Shown here piece after piece: positions 1 to 8,201 of a stretch of 17,558 bases of DNA. Position 1 is the first letter of the stretch. Every line of letters starts with the position of its first letter. This DNA comes from Microbacterium sp. Lineage in GTDB: Bacteria; Actinomycetota; Actinomycetes; Actinomycetales; Microbacteriaceae. Made by a program: the position numbers and the translations under genes. The notes beneath the pieces are model-generated. The model made no database searches. It worked only from the letters and a program-made list of their open reading frames with translations, and was not told the origin of the DNA. The DNA is taken from NCBI RefSeq assembly GCF_003248605.1, contig NZ_QFPF01000128.1, forward strand, positions 1 through 17,558. The letters run 5' to 3'.

Positions 1-99
1 GACGCGACAAGAGATCTCTGACGAGGTGTGGGCTGTGCTGGAGCCGTTGATGCCGACGGTGACGGGCCGGTCTCGGCCGTGGACGGATCACCGTCTCGC
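1..99 (+). pseudogene. 5' fragment of IS5-family transposase gene (copy A)
   Basis: This stretch encodes the first ~33 residues of an IS5-family (probably IS427-group) transposase. It is nearly the same DNA as 11622-11699, the start of the complete copy in this window. Position 1 matches the third base of that copy's GTG start codon. The fragment contains 21 bp (7 in-frame codons, read as TVTGRSR) that the other copy lacks. Family members I remember have a Gly/Arg-rich loop at this place, so this fragment probably keeps the ancestral form. The gene stops abruptly at 99, where the inverted repeat of an IS256-family element begins, and its remainder is not found on the other side. Not functional. 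Confidence 0.85.
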
Positions 100-1448
100 G
101 GGTGTGTCCGATAAACGGTGGATCTGGTTTGGCGTTCATTAGTTGATTCGGCCTTCGAATGCGATCGCGAACGCGTTCAGCGCCGGCTTCCATCTCGTCG
201 CCCAGCGTGCCCTGCCGCGCCCGGTCGGGTCAAGCGATCTGGTCACGAGGTAGAGGCATTTCAGCGCGGCGGCGTCGTTCGGGAAGTGCCCGCGTGCGCG
301 GACTGCTCTGCGGTACCGGGCGTTGAGTGACTCGATCGCGTTCGTGCTGCAGATGATCCGTCGGATTTCCACGTCCCAGTCCAGGAACGGCACGAACTCA
401 CTCCAGGCGTTCTGCCAGAGCTTGCTGATCGCCGGATACTGTTGACCCCATTTCGCGTCGAACTCCACGAATCGCTCACGAGCGGCCGCTTCGGTCGGCG
501 CCGTGTAGACAGGACGCAGGTCCTTGCCCATCTCTTCCCAGTAATGGCGAGACGCGAACCGGAACGTGTTGCGGATCAGATGGATGATGCAGGTCTGCAC
601 CGTCGCGAGCGGCCAGGCGGTGTTGATCGATTCCGGCAGACCCTTCAGCCCGTCACAGACGACGATGCAGACATCCTCGGCGCCACGGTTCTTGATCTCC
701 GTCAACACGCCGAGCCAGAACTTCGCCCCCTCCCCGCCATCGCCGGCCCAGATCCCGAGGATCTCGCGCTCCCCGTTCACGGTAACGCCCACGGCGATAT
801 AGAACGGCTTGTTCCGCACCTGCCCGTCTCGGACCTTCACCACCAGAGCATCGATGAACACCACCGGGTAGACGCGATCCAGCGGACGGTTCTGCCATTC
901 GGTCATCTCCTCGATGACCTTGTCGGTGATCCTCGAGATCGTGTCCTTCGACACCGACGCCCCGTAGACATCGTCGAAGTGCGCCGCCACCTCGCCGGTC
1001 GTCAGCCCCCGCGCGGTCAACGACAGCACGATCTCATCGACGCCGGTCAGGCGCCGCTGCCGCTTCTTCACGATCTTCGGCTCGAACGACCCCTCACGGT
1101 CTCTGGGAACGTCGATCTCGACGGGACCGACCTCGGTCAGCACCGTCTTCGAACGGATCCCGTTGCGAGCGTTCTCGGCGATCGTGTTGCCGTGCTTCTC
1201 GTAGCCAAGATGCTCGGTCATCTCCGCCTCGAGCGCTGTCTCCAGCACCCGCTTGGTGAGCCCGTTCAGCACCCCGTCGGGGCCGACGAGGTCGACACCC
1301 TGTTCCTTCGCCTGCTTCAGCAGCTGCTCCGCGAGCTGCTGCTCATCGATGATCTCTCCCGTCACAGGATCGATCATCTCGATGACATCGGTCATCGCCC
1401 TTCCTTTCAGTCAGGCCAGACCAGATCCACCGTTAATCAGACAGTCCC
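100..1448 (-). mobile_element. IS256-family insertion sequence, apparently complete
   Basis: An element of about 1349 bp carries one transposase gene on the minus strand. Imperfect terminal inverted repeats of about 34 bp lie at 100-133 and 1415-1448. Both share a core reading AACGGTGGATCTGGT, and both ends start with GGG. This size and layout are normal for the IS256 family. The family usually makes 8-9 bp target duplications, but the flanks (ccgtctcgc before, aggatgacg after) do not match. The IS5 gene it enters does not resume afterwards. The element therefore took part in a deletion or rearrangement after landing. Confidence 0.88.
139..1395 (-). CDS. IS256-family (Mutator-type) transposase
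   Basis: DDE transposase of 418 residues, full length for the family (about 400-420). Visible landmarks are the first Asp in FIDALVVKVRD (residue ~183), the second Asp in VVCDGLKG (~249), the C/H pair in CIIHLIRN just after it, and the catalytic Glu in STNAIESLNARYR (~351). The N-terminal part has the usual sequence around EMTEHLGYEKH. The ATG start is supported by an AAGGAAGG ribosome site 3-4 bases upstream. The frame is intact, so the enzyme is probably active. It acts on the inverted repeats at 100-133 and 1415-1448. Confidence 0.93.
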   Translation of the reverse strand: MTDVIEMIDPVTGEIIDEQQLAEQLLKQAKEQGVDLVGPDGVLNGLTKRVLETALEAEMTEHLGYEKHGNTIAENARNGIRSKTVLTEVGPVEIDVPRDREGSFEPKIVKKRQRRLTGVDEIVLSLTARGLTTGEVAAHFDDVYGASVSKDTISRITDKVIEEMTEWQNRPLDRVYPVVFIDALVVKVRDGQVRNKPFYIAVGVTVNGEREILGIWAGDGGEGAKFWLGVLTEIKNRGAEDVCIVVCDGLKGLPESINTAWPLATVQTCIIHLIRNTFRFASRHYWEEMGKDLRPVYTAPTEAAARERFVEFDAKWGQQYPAISKLWQNAWSEFVPFLDWDVEIRRIICSTNAIESLNARYRRAVRARGHFPNDAAALKCLYLVTRSLDPTGRGRARWATRWKPALNAFAIAFEGRIN

Positions 1449-1450
1449 AG

Positions 1451-1549
1451 GATGACGAACACCTGGCGGAGCAAGCCGAGTGGGTCAACGCCAAGATCCC
1501 GTACTCTTGGGTAACGCTCGGCGATTGGACACTCCGTCGCCGCTACTAG
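1451..1549 (+). pseudogene. orphan C-terminal coding remnant, family unknown
   Basis: Directly right of the IS256 end, one plus-strand frame reads 32 residues from DDEHLAEQAEWVNAKIP to DWTLRRRY and stops at TAG (1547-1549). The composition (aromatic and acidic residues, IPYSWVTLGDW) looks like real protein rather than noise. No start lies in this stretch: the frame enters from inside the IS, so only the 3' end of a gene survives. I do not recognise the family. It could equally be chance coding in GC-rich DNA. Confidence 0.35.
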
Positions 1550-2001
1550 CCGTGACGCTGACCGCCGCCCCCTGTGCAATAGCTCACTCTCTGTTGTTCC
1601 TCACCGCGTGGAGAAGCGGCGAGCCTGCGAGCGCGTCGGTCGGATGGTGCATCACGTGTGACGCGACTACACGATCACCGGACAGACGCCTCAATCAAAT
1701 GGGTTCTTGGGTGAGTGCCTGCTGGCTGCGCCGTCACGCTGAAGATGTGGCGAATGGGCAGATGGGCGCGTATGCGACATCGCTTCTCGCCGCCGTGCTC
1801 GCGCGTTCGTGCTCGAGGCGGATGAAAACGTTGCCTTGGGGAGGCTGTCGCGTGAATGTGTGGCGGGGTGGTGTGGTCAGTGGGGCGTCGGTCCCGACGC
1901 TCGAGCGGGCGGCGGTCTCGAGGGGCTGATGAGCGTCGTGCGCGCTGGTTGAGGACGCGTGTTGGACGCGGTCAGCTCGTTGGCTCCGCCGCGTTGGCCG
2001 G
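1550..2001. other. about 450 bp with no supported gene
   Basis: Open frames exist here (for example plus-strand 1480-1929), but their translations are rich in Arg, Ser and Cys with no recognisable motif, and none has a convincing ribosome site. The right part probably contains the terminal repeat of the IS1182-like remnant whose transposase ends at 2002, but only one end of that element is present, so its boundary cannot be fixed. I see no RNA gene or clear terminator. Confidence 0.5.
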
Positions 2002-2763
2002 TCAGATCGCAGTGATCGGGGCGGCGGCTGTGGCGAGCAGGTGGCGGTGGAGCTTGCGGAGGTTGTGGGTCGCGGCGATGAGCTTCCACTCGGCTGTCGC
2101 GGCGTGGAAGCCGCGGCGGGTGAAAGAGCGGATTCCTCTGCCGGTCTTGATCTGACCGAAGACAGGCTCGATGATCCACTTGCGTTTGTCGTAGTGGACC
2201 CGTCCGGCCTTGCGGGACACCTTCCGGTCCATCTTGTCCATCAGCGTCGCGCCCGCGGGCAGGCGTCCGCGGGATCCGACGCGGGGCTTCCCGTGACGCA
2301 TGTTGCGTGCGGCGAGGTAGGAGTCCGGCCCGTCGTCGGGCAGGCCGGCGAGGACGGCTTCGGTGCAGTATCCGGCGTCGCCGAGCACGACCCCGATGGG
2401 CTCGGTGACACCGGCTGCGTCTAGCTCTCGGTTAGCGGCGGCGATCATCGGGGTGAGCTGGGCGGTGTCGCCGGTGTCCTGGGTGACATCGCACGCGATG
2501 ATGATCTGCGACTCGGTCGCGACCGCTTGCGCGTTGTAGCCCTGCACCCACCCGTTCCGGATCGGCATCATCCGTGACTCTGGGTCGGTCGTGTTCACTT
2601 TCGGCGGGTTCGTCTTCGGTGCCTTCTCCGCCGGGGGCTTGGGTTTGCGTCCCCGCAGCTTCTTCCCCGCCGCCTGCTCCTTCGCCGCGCGCTCGGCGAG
2701 GTGTGCGTCGTACTCGGCTTGGCGGGCCGCGTCGACCGCGTCAAGTCGCGCTTTCGACGGCAT
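2002..2763 (-). pseudogene. C-terminal part of IS1182-family transposase
   Basis: About 250 residues of an IS1182-type DDE transposase. It begins inside the helical, charged linker (SKARLDAVDAARQAEYDAHL, then KKLRGRKPKPP) and continues through the conserved NGWVQGYNAQAV block, the second catalytic Asp in VVLGDAGYCTE and the Glu in KWIIEPVFGQIK. The N-terminal third, which should carry the first catalytic Asp, is absent. An in-frame ATG upstream (2790) lies inside maleylacetate reductase DNA and is accidental. The break point is within a few bases of the reductase stop codon at 2763, so the cut end of this IS marks the downstream boundary of the catabolic operon. Inactive remnant. Confidence 0.85.
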
Positions 2764-3845
2764 TAGGCATCGACTCGCACACCCTTCCACGCATCGAAGA
2801 GCAGGCCTTCAACCTGCGCTTGCGAGAAGTTCGATGCTGCGCCGGGATGTTCCGACATTCGCCGCAGCACATCTGGTGCCACTCCCACGACATCGTCACG
2901 CGCCGCACCGAGCGATTCCAGGGAGATCGGAGCACCCACGCCCGCGAGTATCGACTGCAAGCGCTGGCCCGGCATCCGCGTGTCGAACGCTTGGCCCAGC
3001 AGTTCGACGCCAAGGGGCGTGATCGTGCACGTCAGAGCAAGCGAGTGAGGGAGCACGATCGAGTGTGTCGCGGCGTGCGGCAGGGAGAGCGACCCCCCGA
3101 GGGCGTGGCACACCGCATGGTGCAGCCCCATCGTCGTCGCGTCCAGGCACATGCCGGCGAGCATCGCGCCAACCAGGAGAGGGTCGCTTGCGCGGACGTT
3201 CGCCTCGCCGAGGGATCGCAGACCGGCGGCCAACGAGTGCGCCGCCTCACGTGCGACGGCGCGCACGACGGGCGATGAGTCTGGCGCATACGCCGACTCG
3301 GCCACGTGGGCGAGCGCGTTGACCGCTGACTGCGCAGCGAGCGAGACGGGAAGATCGTCCACGAGGTCTGGGTCGTACACCACCTCACGGGCCCGCACCT
3401 CGGCGTCTCGGCCCGTCGCCTTTCGCTGTCCGTCCGTCTCACCCCAGATGGAAGTCATCTCCGAGCCGGCGAGCGTGGTGGGGACGGCTACGTACGGCAG
3501 GTTGTGGCGGCGCGCGAGCGCCTTCGCGAGACCCACGGAGGACCCCCCGCCCAGCGCGATGGCACCGTCTGCGCCGGATCGTTCGGCAATCGACCATGCC
3601 TCGGCGACCGCCTCGACCGGAACGTGTTCCCGCGATCCGTCGAAGACCCCGACCACGCCGTGAAGGTCGACAGACCGCTGGACGTTGCTGAACACTCCGG
3701 CCCCCCGTGAGGTTGTGAGGACGACGACGCGCTCGATCCCCACACGCGCAAGGATCTCTCCGATTCTGCCCACGCTGCCGCGGCCGAAGGTGACGGGGGT
3801 CTGCAGTCCCCTGAAGGAGAATCCCGTCACGGTGTCGTCATTCAT
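2763..3845 (-). CDS. maleylacetate reductase
   Basis: Iron-alcohol-dehydrogenase-fold protein of 360 residues. It is predicted to reduce maleylacetate (or chloromaleylacetate) to 3-oxoadipate with NAD(P)H in the cytoplasm. Visible motifs are the N-terminal FGRGSVGRIGE (20-30), the dinucleotide-binding GGGSSVGLAKA (99-109), PTTLAGSEMT (122-131), NALAH (176-180, Asn where metal-dependent alcohol dehydrogenases have Asp, as in known maleylacetate reductases) and GLHHAVCHALGG further on. The ATG overlaps the hydrolase stop by 8 bases, so it is last in the cat operon and probably translationally coupled. The TAA stop abuts an IS1182 remnant. The C-terminus ends in a normal-looking AWKGVR motif, so little if anything is lost. 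Maleylacetate arises from hydroxyquinol or chlorocatechol routes, not from catechol itself, so its presence here is unexpected. Confidence 0.87.
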   Translation of the reverse strand: MNDDTVTGFSFRGLQTPVTFGRGSVGRIGEILARVGIERVVVLTTSRGAGVFSNVQRSVDLHGVVGVFDGSREHVPVEAVAEAWSIAERSGADGAIALGGGSSVGLAKALARRHNLPYVAVPTTLAGSEMTSIWGETDGQRKATGRDAEVRAREVVYDPDLVDDLPVSLAAQSAVNALAHVAESAYAPDSSPVVRAVAREAAHSLAAGLRSLGEANVRASDPLLVGAMLAGMCLDATTMGLHHAVCHALGGSLSLPHAATHSIVLPHSLALTCTITPLGVELLGQAFDTRMPGQRLQSILAGVGAPISLESLGAARDDVVGVAPDVLRRMSEHPGAASNFSQAQVEGLLFDAWKGVRVDA

Positions 3846-4656
3846 GGCGCCGCCTCCGCATGGAGTCGACTGGCCCGCCGAGGGTGCCGGTCAGGTGCTC
3901 CCGTAACAGCCAAGCCGTCTCTACGGGATCCTCGAACGGAGGTTGGTGGGCGACGTGCTGCATCCGAATCGCCGTGCCGCGAGGTACTCCATTCGCGACC
4001 TCGCGGGCAACCATCTCGGGTGCGACTGTGTCGTGCGCACCCCAGATGACCACCGTCGGAGCAAGGATGCGGGTCAACTCGCTTCGCACGTCGTAGTCGG
4101 CGAGGGCGAGACAACACTGCGCATAGCTCTCGGGGTCGGTCTCGCGAAGACCCTCGAGCAGCGCTTCGCGCGGCTTCCGGCCGCGCCTCGGAGTCGTGGG
4201 AGCGAACCAGCGCGCATCCGATCTCGCCACGACGGCGGAGACGCCTCGCTCCCGCACCAGTTGTGCCCGCTCGCGCCACTCCTGCGGGCTACCCAGGTTC
4301 CCACCTGATGCGATTACGGCGAGAGAGAGGACGTCATCGGGATGCCGGAGCGCGAGGCACAGCCCGACGGCCCCACCGAAGGACACTCCCGCGTATGCGT
4401 ATCGGTGGACTCCGTGCTCCTGTGCCGCTTGATGCACGGCGTCGGCGATGTCAGCCACGTGGAAGGACGCGATGGCCGCGGGCGCGTGGGCGTGGCCCGG
4501 GAGGTCCCACGTCATCACCCGGTACTGGTGGCGCAGCTCCGAGGCGACCTCGCCCCACAACACTTCCGCCGCGGTGCCGAGAGATGGTCCGAGCACGAGA
4601 ACGGGAGCGTCGCCGCGTCCACTGAGTGTGTTCAGGCGGAGGCGAGGCGGACTCAA
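3838..4656 (-). CDS. pcaD: alpha/beta hydrolase, 3-oxoadipate enol-lactonase-like
   Basis: Alpha/beta-hydrolase of 272 residues, predicted to hydrolyse 3-oxoadipate enol-lactone to 3-oxoadipate. The order of motifs matches the PcaD group: PVLVLGPSLGT (oxyanion region), MTWDLPGHAHAP, the nucleophile elbow GVSFGGAVG with the catalytic Ser, the acid in IWGAHDTVAPE, and the His in QHVAHQPPFEDP near the C-terminus. A longer open frame reaches 4770 but runs into the dioxygenase gene, and its extra N-terminus is Arg-rich and unlike the family. I chose the TTG at 4656 because GAGGGA sits 6 bases upstream and the product then begins at the usual place. The gene lies 70 bases after catA. The nucleophile is Ser, not Cys, so it is not a classical dienelactone hydrolase. 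The gene symbol is by pathway role; related lactonases or esterases are possible. Confidence 0.8.
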   Translation of the reverse strand: MSPPRLRLNTLSGRGDAPVLVLGPSLGTAAEVLWGEVASELRHQYRVMTWDLPGHAHAPAAIASFHVADIADAVHQAAQEHGVHRYAYAGVSFGGAVGLCLALRHPDDVLSLAVIASGGNLGSPQEWRERAQLVRERGVSAVVARSDARWFAPTTPRRGRKPREALLEGLRETDPESYAQCCLALADYDVRSELTRILAPTVVIWGAHDTVAPEMVAREVANGVPRGTAIRMQHVAHQPPFEDPVETAWLLREHLTGTLGGPVDSMRRRRHE

Positions 4657-4662
4657 GACGGA

Positions 4663-4668
4663 TCCCTC
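4663..4668 (-). promoter_or_regulatory. ribosome binding site deciding the TTG start of the hydrolase
   Basis: GAGGGA on the minus strand with 6 bases to the TTG at 4656-4654. No ATG or GTG occurs in frame between this site and the dioxygenase stop, so it supports the non-ATG start. Confidence 0.6.
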
Positions 4669-4726
4669 GACCAGGAGTACGACGCCACGACGGGCGGGGC
4701 GGTCTCGGCTCCCGCCCGCCGTGCGA

Positions 4727-5623
<897 letters not shown>

Positions 5624-5917
5624 TCAGGTGTCCCGGTCGTCGGCGATGCGGGAAGGATGGACTGTCAACGGCGTCACGGCGACAGACATGTAGGGGAAGA
5701 GCGGAAGGGTGCTCAGTAGTTCGTGGAGCTCGTCGTTCCCGGACACGTCGAAGATCGAGATGTTCGCGTATTCGCCCACGATCCGCCACAGCTCACGCCA
5801 TCGCCCGTCGCGCTGCAGCTGCTGGGAATAGTGCCGTTCGCGTTCTTTGAGCTTCGCGGCGACCGTTGGGTCCATTTCGGCGGGGAGCTGAACGTCCATC
5901 CGCACGTGAAAGAGCAC
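5624..5917 (-). CDS. catC: muconolactone isomerase
   Basis: Small protein of 97 residues (family usually 90-97) that shifts the double bond of muconolactone to give 3-oxoadipate enol-lactone. Characteristic features are the early MDVQLP strand, the helix with KERERHYSQQLQRDG, WRIVGEYANISIFDV and the C-terminal LPLFPYMSVAVTPLTVHPS. The start is the GTG at 5917, one base after the catB stop, with AGGGTGG 6 bases upstream; a longer open frame upstream is merely catB DNA read out of frame. In the 3-chlorocatechol cluster of Rhodococcus opacus 1CP a protein of this family (ClcF) acts as a chloromuconolactone dehalogenase, an alternative role relevant to the neighbouring maleylacetate reductase. 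Confidence 0.88.
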   Translation of the reverse strand: MLFHVRMDVQLPAEMDPTVAAKLKERERHYSQQLQRDGRWRELWRIVGEYANISIFDVSGNDELHELLSTLPLFPYMSVAVTPLTVHPSRIADDRDT

Positions 5918-5918
5918 G

Positions 5919-7031
5919 TCAGGCCACCCTTTGGTCCAGCCGATACCGAGCGAGCTTCTCCTCGTCGATGTCGACGCCGACGCCCGGGGTCGAAGGGGCG
6001 ACCATCCTCCCCCGCTCAATGCGCAGCGGAGTCGCCGCGAGATCGTCGGACATCTCGAGAAAGTTGGACAGCTCTGCGGCCCTCCTGGAGGAATGCTCGA
6101 ACGCTGCGCCGAACACGACGCTCGCCGTGCTTCCCACACGAGAGTCGATCTGATTGCCCATGATCACTTCGATGCCCAAGCCCTCCGCGAGGCCGAGTAG
6201 CTTGGCGGACTGTGTGAAGCCGGTGCGAGCCGTCTTCACACTCAAGGCGCTGGCTCCACCCGTCGTCAGTTCCCGGGCGGCGTCTCCCAATGTCGAGGCG
6301 CTCTCGTCCGCGACGATCGGAATTCGCGAATGAGCGACGAGCCTTCGCCGCCCCAGGATTTCGGCCGCATCGCAGGGCTCCTCGAAGAAGGTGAGGCCCA
6401 GATCATGGGTAGCCTCGAGCACCTCCATCGCCTCGACTGCCGTCCAGCCGCGGTTGGCGTCGATGTAGAGCTCCACGTCGGGGCCGAGCGCCTCGCGCAG
6501 TGCTCTGCAGGCGTCCACGTCGAGTCGAAGCGGGCGCCGGCCGACCTTGACCTTGAAAACTTCGACACCGTACAACTCGTTGTACTCTAGCGCCTCGGCG
6601 ACCATTTGGGGCCCGGAGGCGAACCCGACCATGTGGGAGACGCGGAGCGAGTCGGTGAATCCACCGAGGAGCCGATGCACTGAGACGCCGAGAGATTTGC
6701 CGAGGATGTCCCAGAGTGCGATGTCTACGCCGGCTTTGGCGGTGACATTGCCAACGGTACGGTGCAATCGGGCGTGGACGCGCGCGCGGTCGAGTGGATC
6801 CGCGCCGACGAGGATGGGCGCGAAGACCTTCTCGATCACCGCAACCACCGACGGCTGCGTCTCGCCGTACGTGTACGGACGCGGCGGGATATCGGCGACG
6901 CCGACGATGCCGTCGGTGGTACCGACCCGCAGGAGGACGTGCCCCATCTCGTGCACCTCGCCGCTGGCGAAATGCAGGGGCTTGCGCATCGGAATCGTGT
7001 AGGGGATCGCCTCCACGCGGTCGATGATCAT
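5919..7031 (-). CDS. catB: muconate cycloisomerase
   Basis: Enolase-superfamily enzyme of 370 residues, predicted to convert cis,cis-muconate to muconolactone with Mn2+ or Mg2+. The capping domain (1-130) is followed by the barrel with the family residues: FKVKVG (Lys160 and Lys162, the latter the expected base), metal ligands Asp191 (YIDANRGW), Glu217 (FFEEP) and Asp242 (VADES), and Lys266 (SVKTART). Its ATG overlaps the regulator stop in an ATGA (7031-7028), and catC begins one base after its own stop. A chloromuconate cycloisomerase has the same fold and cannot be excluded by eye. Confidence 0.9.
   Translation of the reverse strand: MIIDRVEAIPYTIPMRKPLHFASGEVHEMGHVLLRVGTTDGIVGVADIPPRPYTYGETQPSVVAVIEKVFAPILVGADPLDRARVHARLHRTVGNVTAKAGVDIALWDILGKSLGVSVHRLLGGFTDSLRVSHMVGFASGPQMVAEALEYNELYGVEVFKVKVGRRPLRLDVDACRALREALGPDVELYIDANRGWTAVEAMEVLEATHDLGLTFFEEPCDAAEILGRRRLVAHSRIPIVADESASTLGDAARELTTGGASALSVKTARTGFTQSAKLLGLAEGLGIEVIMGNQIDSRVGSTASVVFGAAFEHSSRRAAELSNFLEMSDDLAATPLRIERGRMVAPSTPGVGVDIDEEKLARYRLDQRVA
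5924..5930 (-). promoter_or_regulatory. ribosome binding site for the GTG start of catC
   Basis: AGGGTGG on the minus strand lies within the last codons of catB, 6 bases before GTG 5917. It decides the catC start and shows tight coupling of catB and catC. Confidence 0.6.
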
Positions 7032-8008
7032 CTCGAACCACCCCGATAGGCGGAGACGACATCTCCGATAAACGGGATGAACCTTTGAACGACCGGCGAG
7101 GTATCGCCGTCTCGCCAGGCGATCGCGAGTTCGACGGAGGGGGCGTCGAGGATCTCGCGGAACGCGCTGCCTCCGATACTCAACGCCGTGGCGGATTCAG
7201 GGATGACCGCAGCACCGACCCCAGCTGCCACGAGCGAAAGGAGGGTCGAAGTCTCGGTGACCCGCTGGCGGTACTTGAGCGCTATCCCCTGGCGAAGGCA
7301 TTCGGCTCCGACGGCTTGGGAAACGGATGAACCGTCCGGATATCCCACCAGGGCGTGCCCGACGAGGTCAGCCAGTGAGATCGCTCCCCGGTCCGCGAGG
7401 CGGGAATGCGCCGGCAGAGCGGCAACGAGCCGCTCACGGGCGACGATCGACACTTGGATGTCGGTGCTCGCGACGGGTGGACGGAGCAACGCGATGTCGA
7501 TCCGATGATCGAGCAATTCTTGGACCAGCGACGGGGTGAGCAGTTCGCCCTGCACCTCGAGCGACATGCCTTCGAACGCCCTCGATGCCTCGCGGACGAC
7601 GCGGGGCATGATCCCGTAGGTCGCCGAACCGGTGAAGCCGATCCGCAGCGTTCCGCGGAGCCCCTGGCCCATGCGGCGCACGTCACCCTCGAGCGACTGG
7701 AGATCTTCGAGTATCCGCCGCCCTCGCACGAGAAGCGCTTCTCCTGCCGCTGTCATCTCCACGCTCCTCGTCGTGCGATTGAAAAGTCTCGTTCCAAGCG
7801 ACTTCTCCAGTCGCCTGATCTGCTGTGAGAGAGGCGGTTGAGCGATCCTCAACCTGTCGGCCGCTCGCCCGAAATGCCGTTCCTCTGCCACAGCGACGAA
7901 GTACCTCAGGTTCCGTGTGTCCAGCACGAGGCTCGTTGACCTGCGGGACTCTGGGAACGCTACTTCGGCGTTGCTCGCAGCGGAAATACTCAATTCCTCC
8001 TCATTCAT
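7028..8008 (-). CDS. catR: LysR-family transcriptional regulator of the cat operon
   Basis: LysR-type regulator, likely responding to muconate or a related intermediate. The winged-helix domain runs from LDTRNLRYFVAVAEERHFGR through QPPLSQQIRRLEKSLGTRLF to TAAGEALL (about 29-93). The effector-binding domain follows, with LRIGFTGSATYGIMP and VAAGVGAAVIPES. The frame from ATG 8008 has 27 residues before the usual LysR start; a GTG at 7927 would give a standard 299-residue protein. Neither has a good ribosome site in front, and a perfect GAGGAGG instead lies just inside the long version. It is the first gene of the operon it presumably controls and overlaps catB by 4 bases, whereas LysR genes are usually divergent from their targets. 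The symbol is given by context. Confidence 0.85.
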   Translation of the reverse strand: MNEEELSISAASNAEVAFPESRRSTSLVLDTRNLRYFVAVAEERHFGRAADRLRIAQPPLSQQIRRLEKSLGTRLFNRTTRSVEMTAAGEALLVRGRRILEDLQSLEGDVRRMGQGLRGTLRIGFTGSATYGIMPRVVREASRAFEGMSLEVQGELLTPSLVQELLDHRIDIALLRPPVASTDIQVSIVARERLVAALPAHSRLADRGAISLADLVGHALVGYPDGSSVSQAVGAECLRQGIALKYRQRVTETSTLLSLVAAGVGAAVIPESATALSIGGSAFREILDAPSVELAIAWRDGDTSPVVQRFIPFIGDVVSAYRGGSR

Positions 8009-8201
8009 ATCGTGAAGATATCACTAGTCGCCCTAGCCCCGTTTGGTGGCGTCGTCATCGTCCACGGATCATATGATTCGTGGATTTTCGTCTCGATCAG
8101 AACGAAGAAGATATGGATGCATCGGTCGAGCTGGAAGTATGTGTGGCAACCTCGGTCCCACGGAGAAGGCCGCGTCCGCGGTACGAGGAAGTGCTCCCGC
8201 A
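8009..8201. promoter_or_regulatory. divergent promoter region between the cat operon and the AraC/phenol hydroxylase genes
   Basis: This 193-bp spacer separates the minus-strand regulator from the plus-strand AraC gene and must hold the promoter of the cat operon and probably that of the phenol hydroxylase genes. It is more AT-rich than its surroundings. I cannot assign -35/-10 boxes with confidence. Its clearest structure is the palindrome at 8062-8083. Confidence 0.55.
8062..8083. promoter_or_regulatory. 22-bp near-perfect palindrome, candidate operator
   Basis: The left half CCACGGATCAT mirrors the right half ATGATTCGTGG with a single mismatch and no spacer, giving two 11-bp half-sites around the self-complementary ATCATATGAT (8068-8077). 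It lies about 55 bases from the LysR ATG and 119 bases from the AraC ATG. Such symmetry suits a dimeric repressor or a LysR tetramer's recognition site better than an AraC site, which is usually a direct repeat. The protein that binds it is unknown. Confidence 0.5.

Noticed and set aside
442..1455. 337-residue plus-strand open frame opposite the IS256 transposase
   Set aside because: Antisense shadow; Arg/His/Asp-rich translation without motifs, while the minus strand is a complete recognisable transposase.
91..1457. Target-site duplication of the IS256 element
   Set aside because: The 9 bases on each side do not match in any register I tried.
1480..1929. 149-residue plus-strand open frame in the region between IS elements
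   Set aside because: Composition looks random (Arg, Ser and Cys rich), with no ribosome site and no known motif.
2574..3278. 234-residue plus-strand open frame across the IS1182/maleylacetate reductase junction
   Set aside because: Runs over two unrelated genes in antisense and shows no protein-like features.
8043..8201. Longer AraC-regulator start at 8043
   Set aside because: It would put the palindrome and promoter spacer inside the coding region and adds a low-quality Ser/Arg-rich leader; ATG 8202 fits better.
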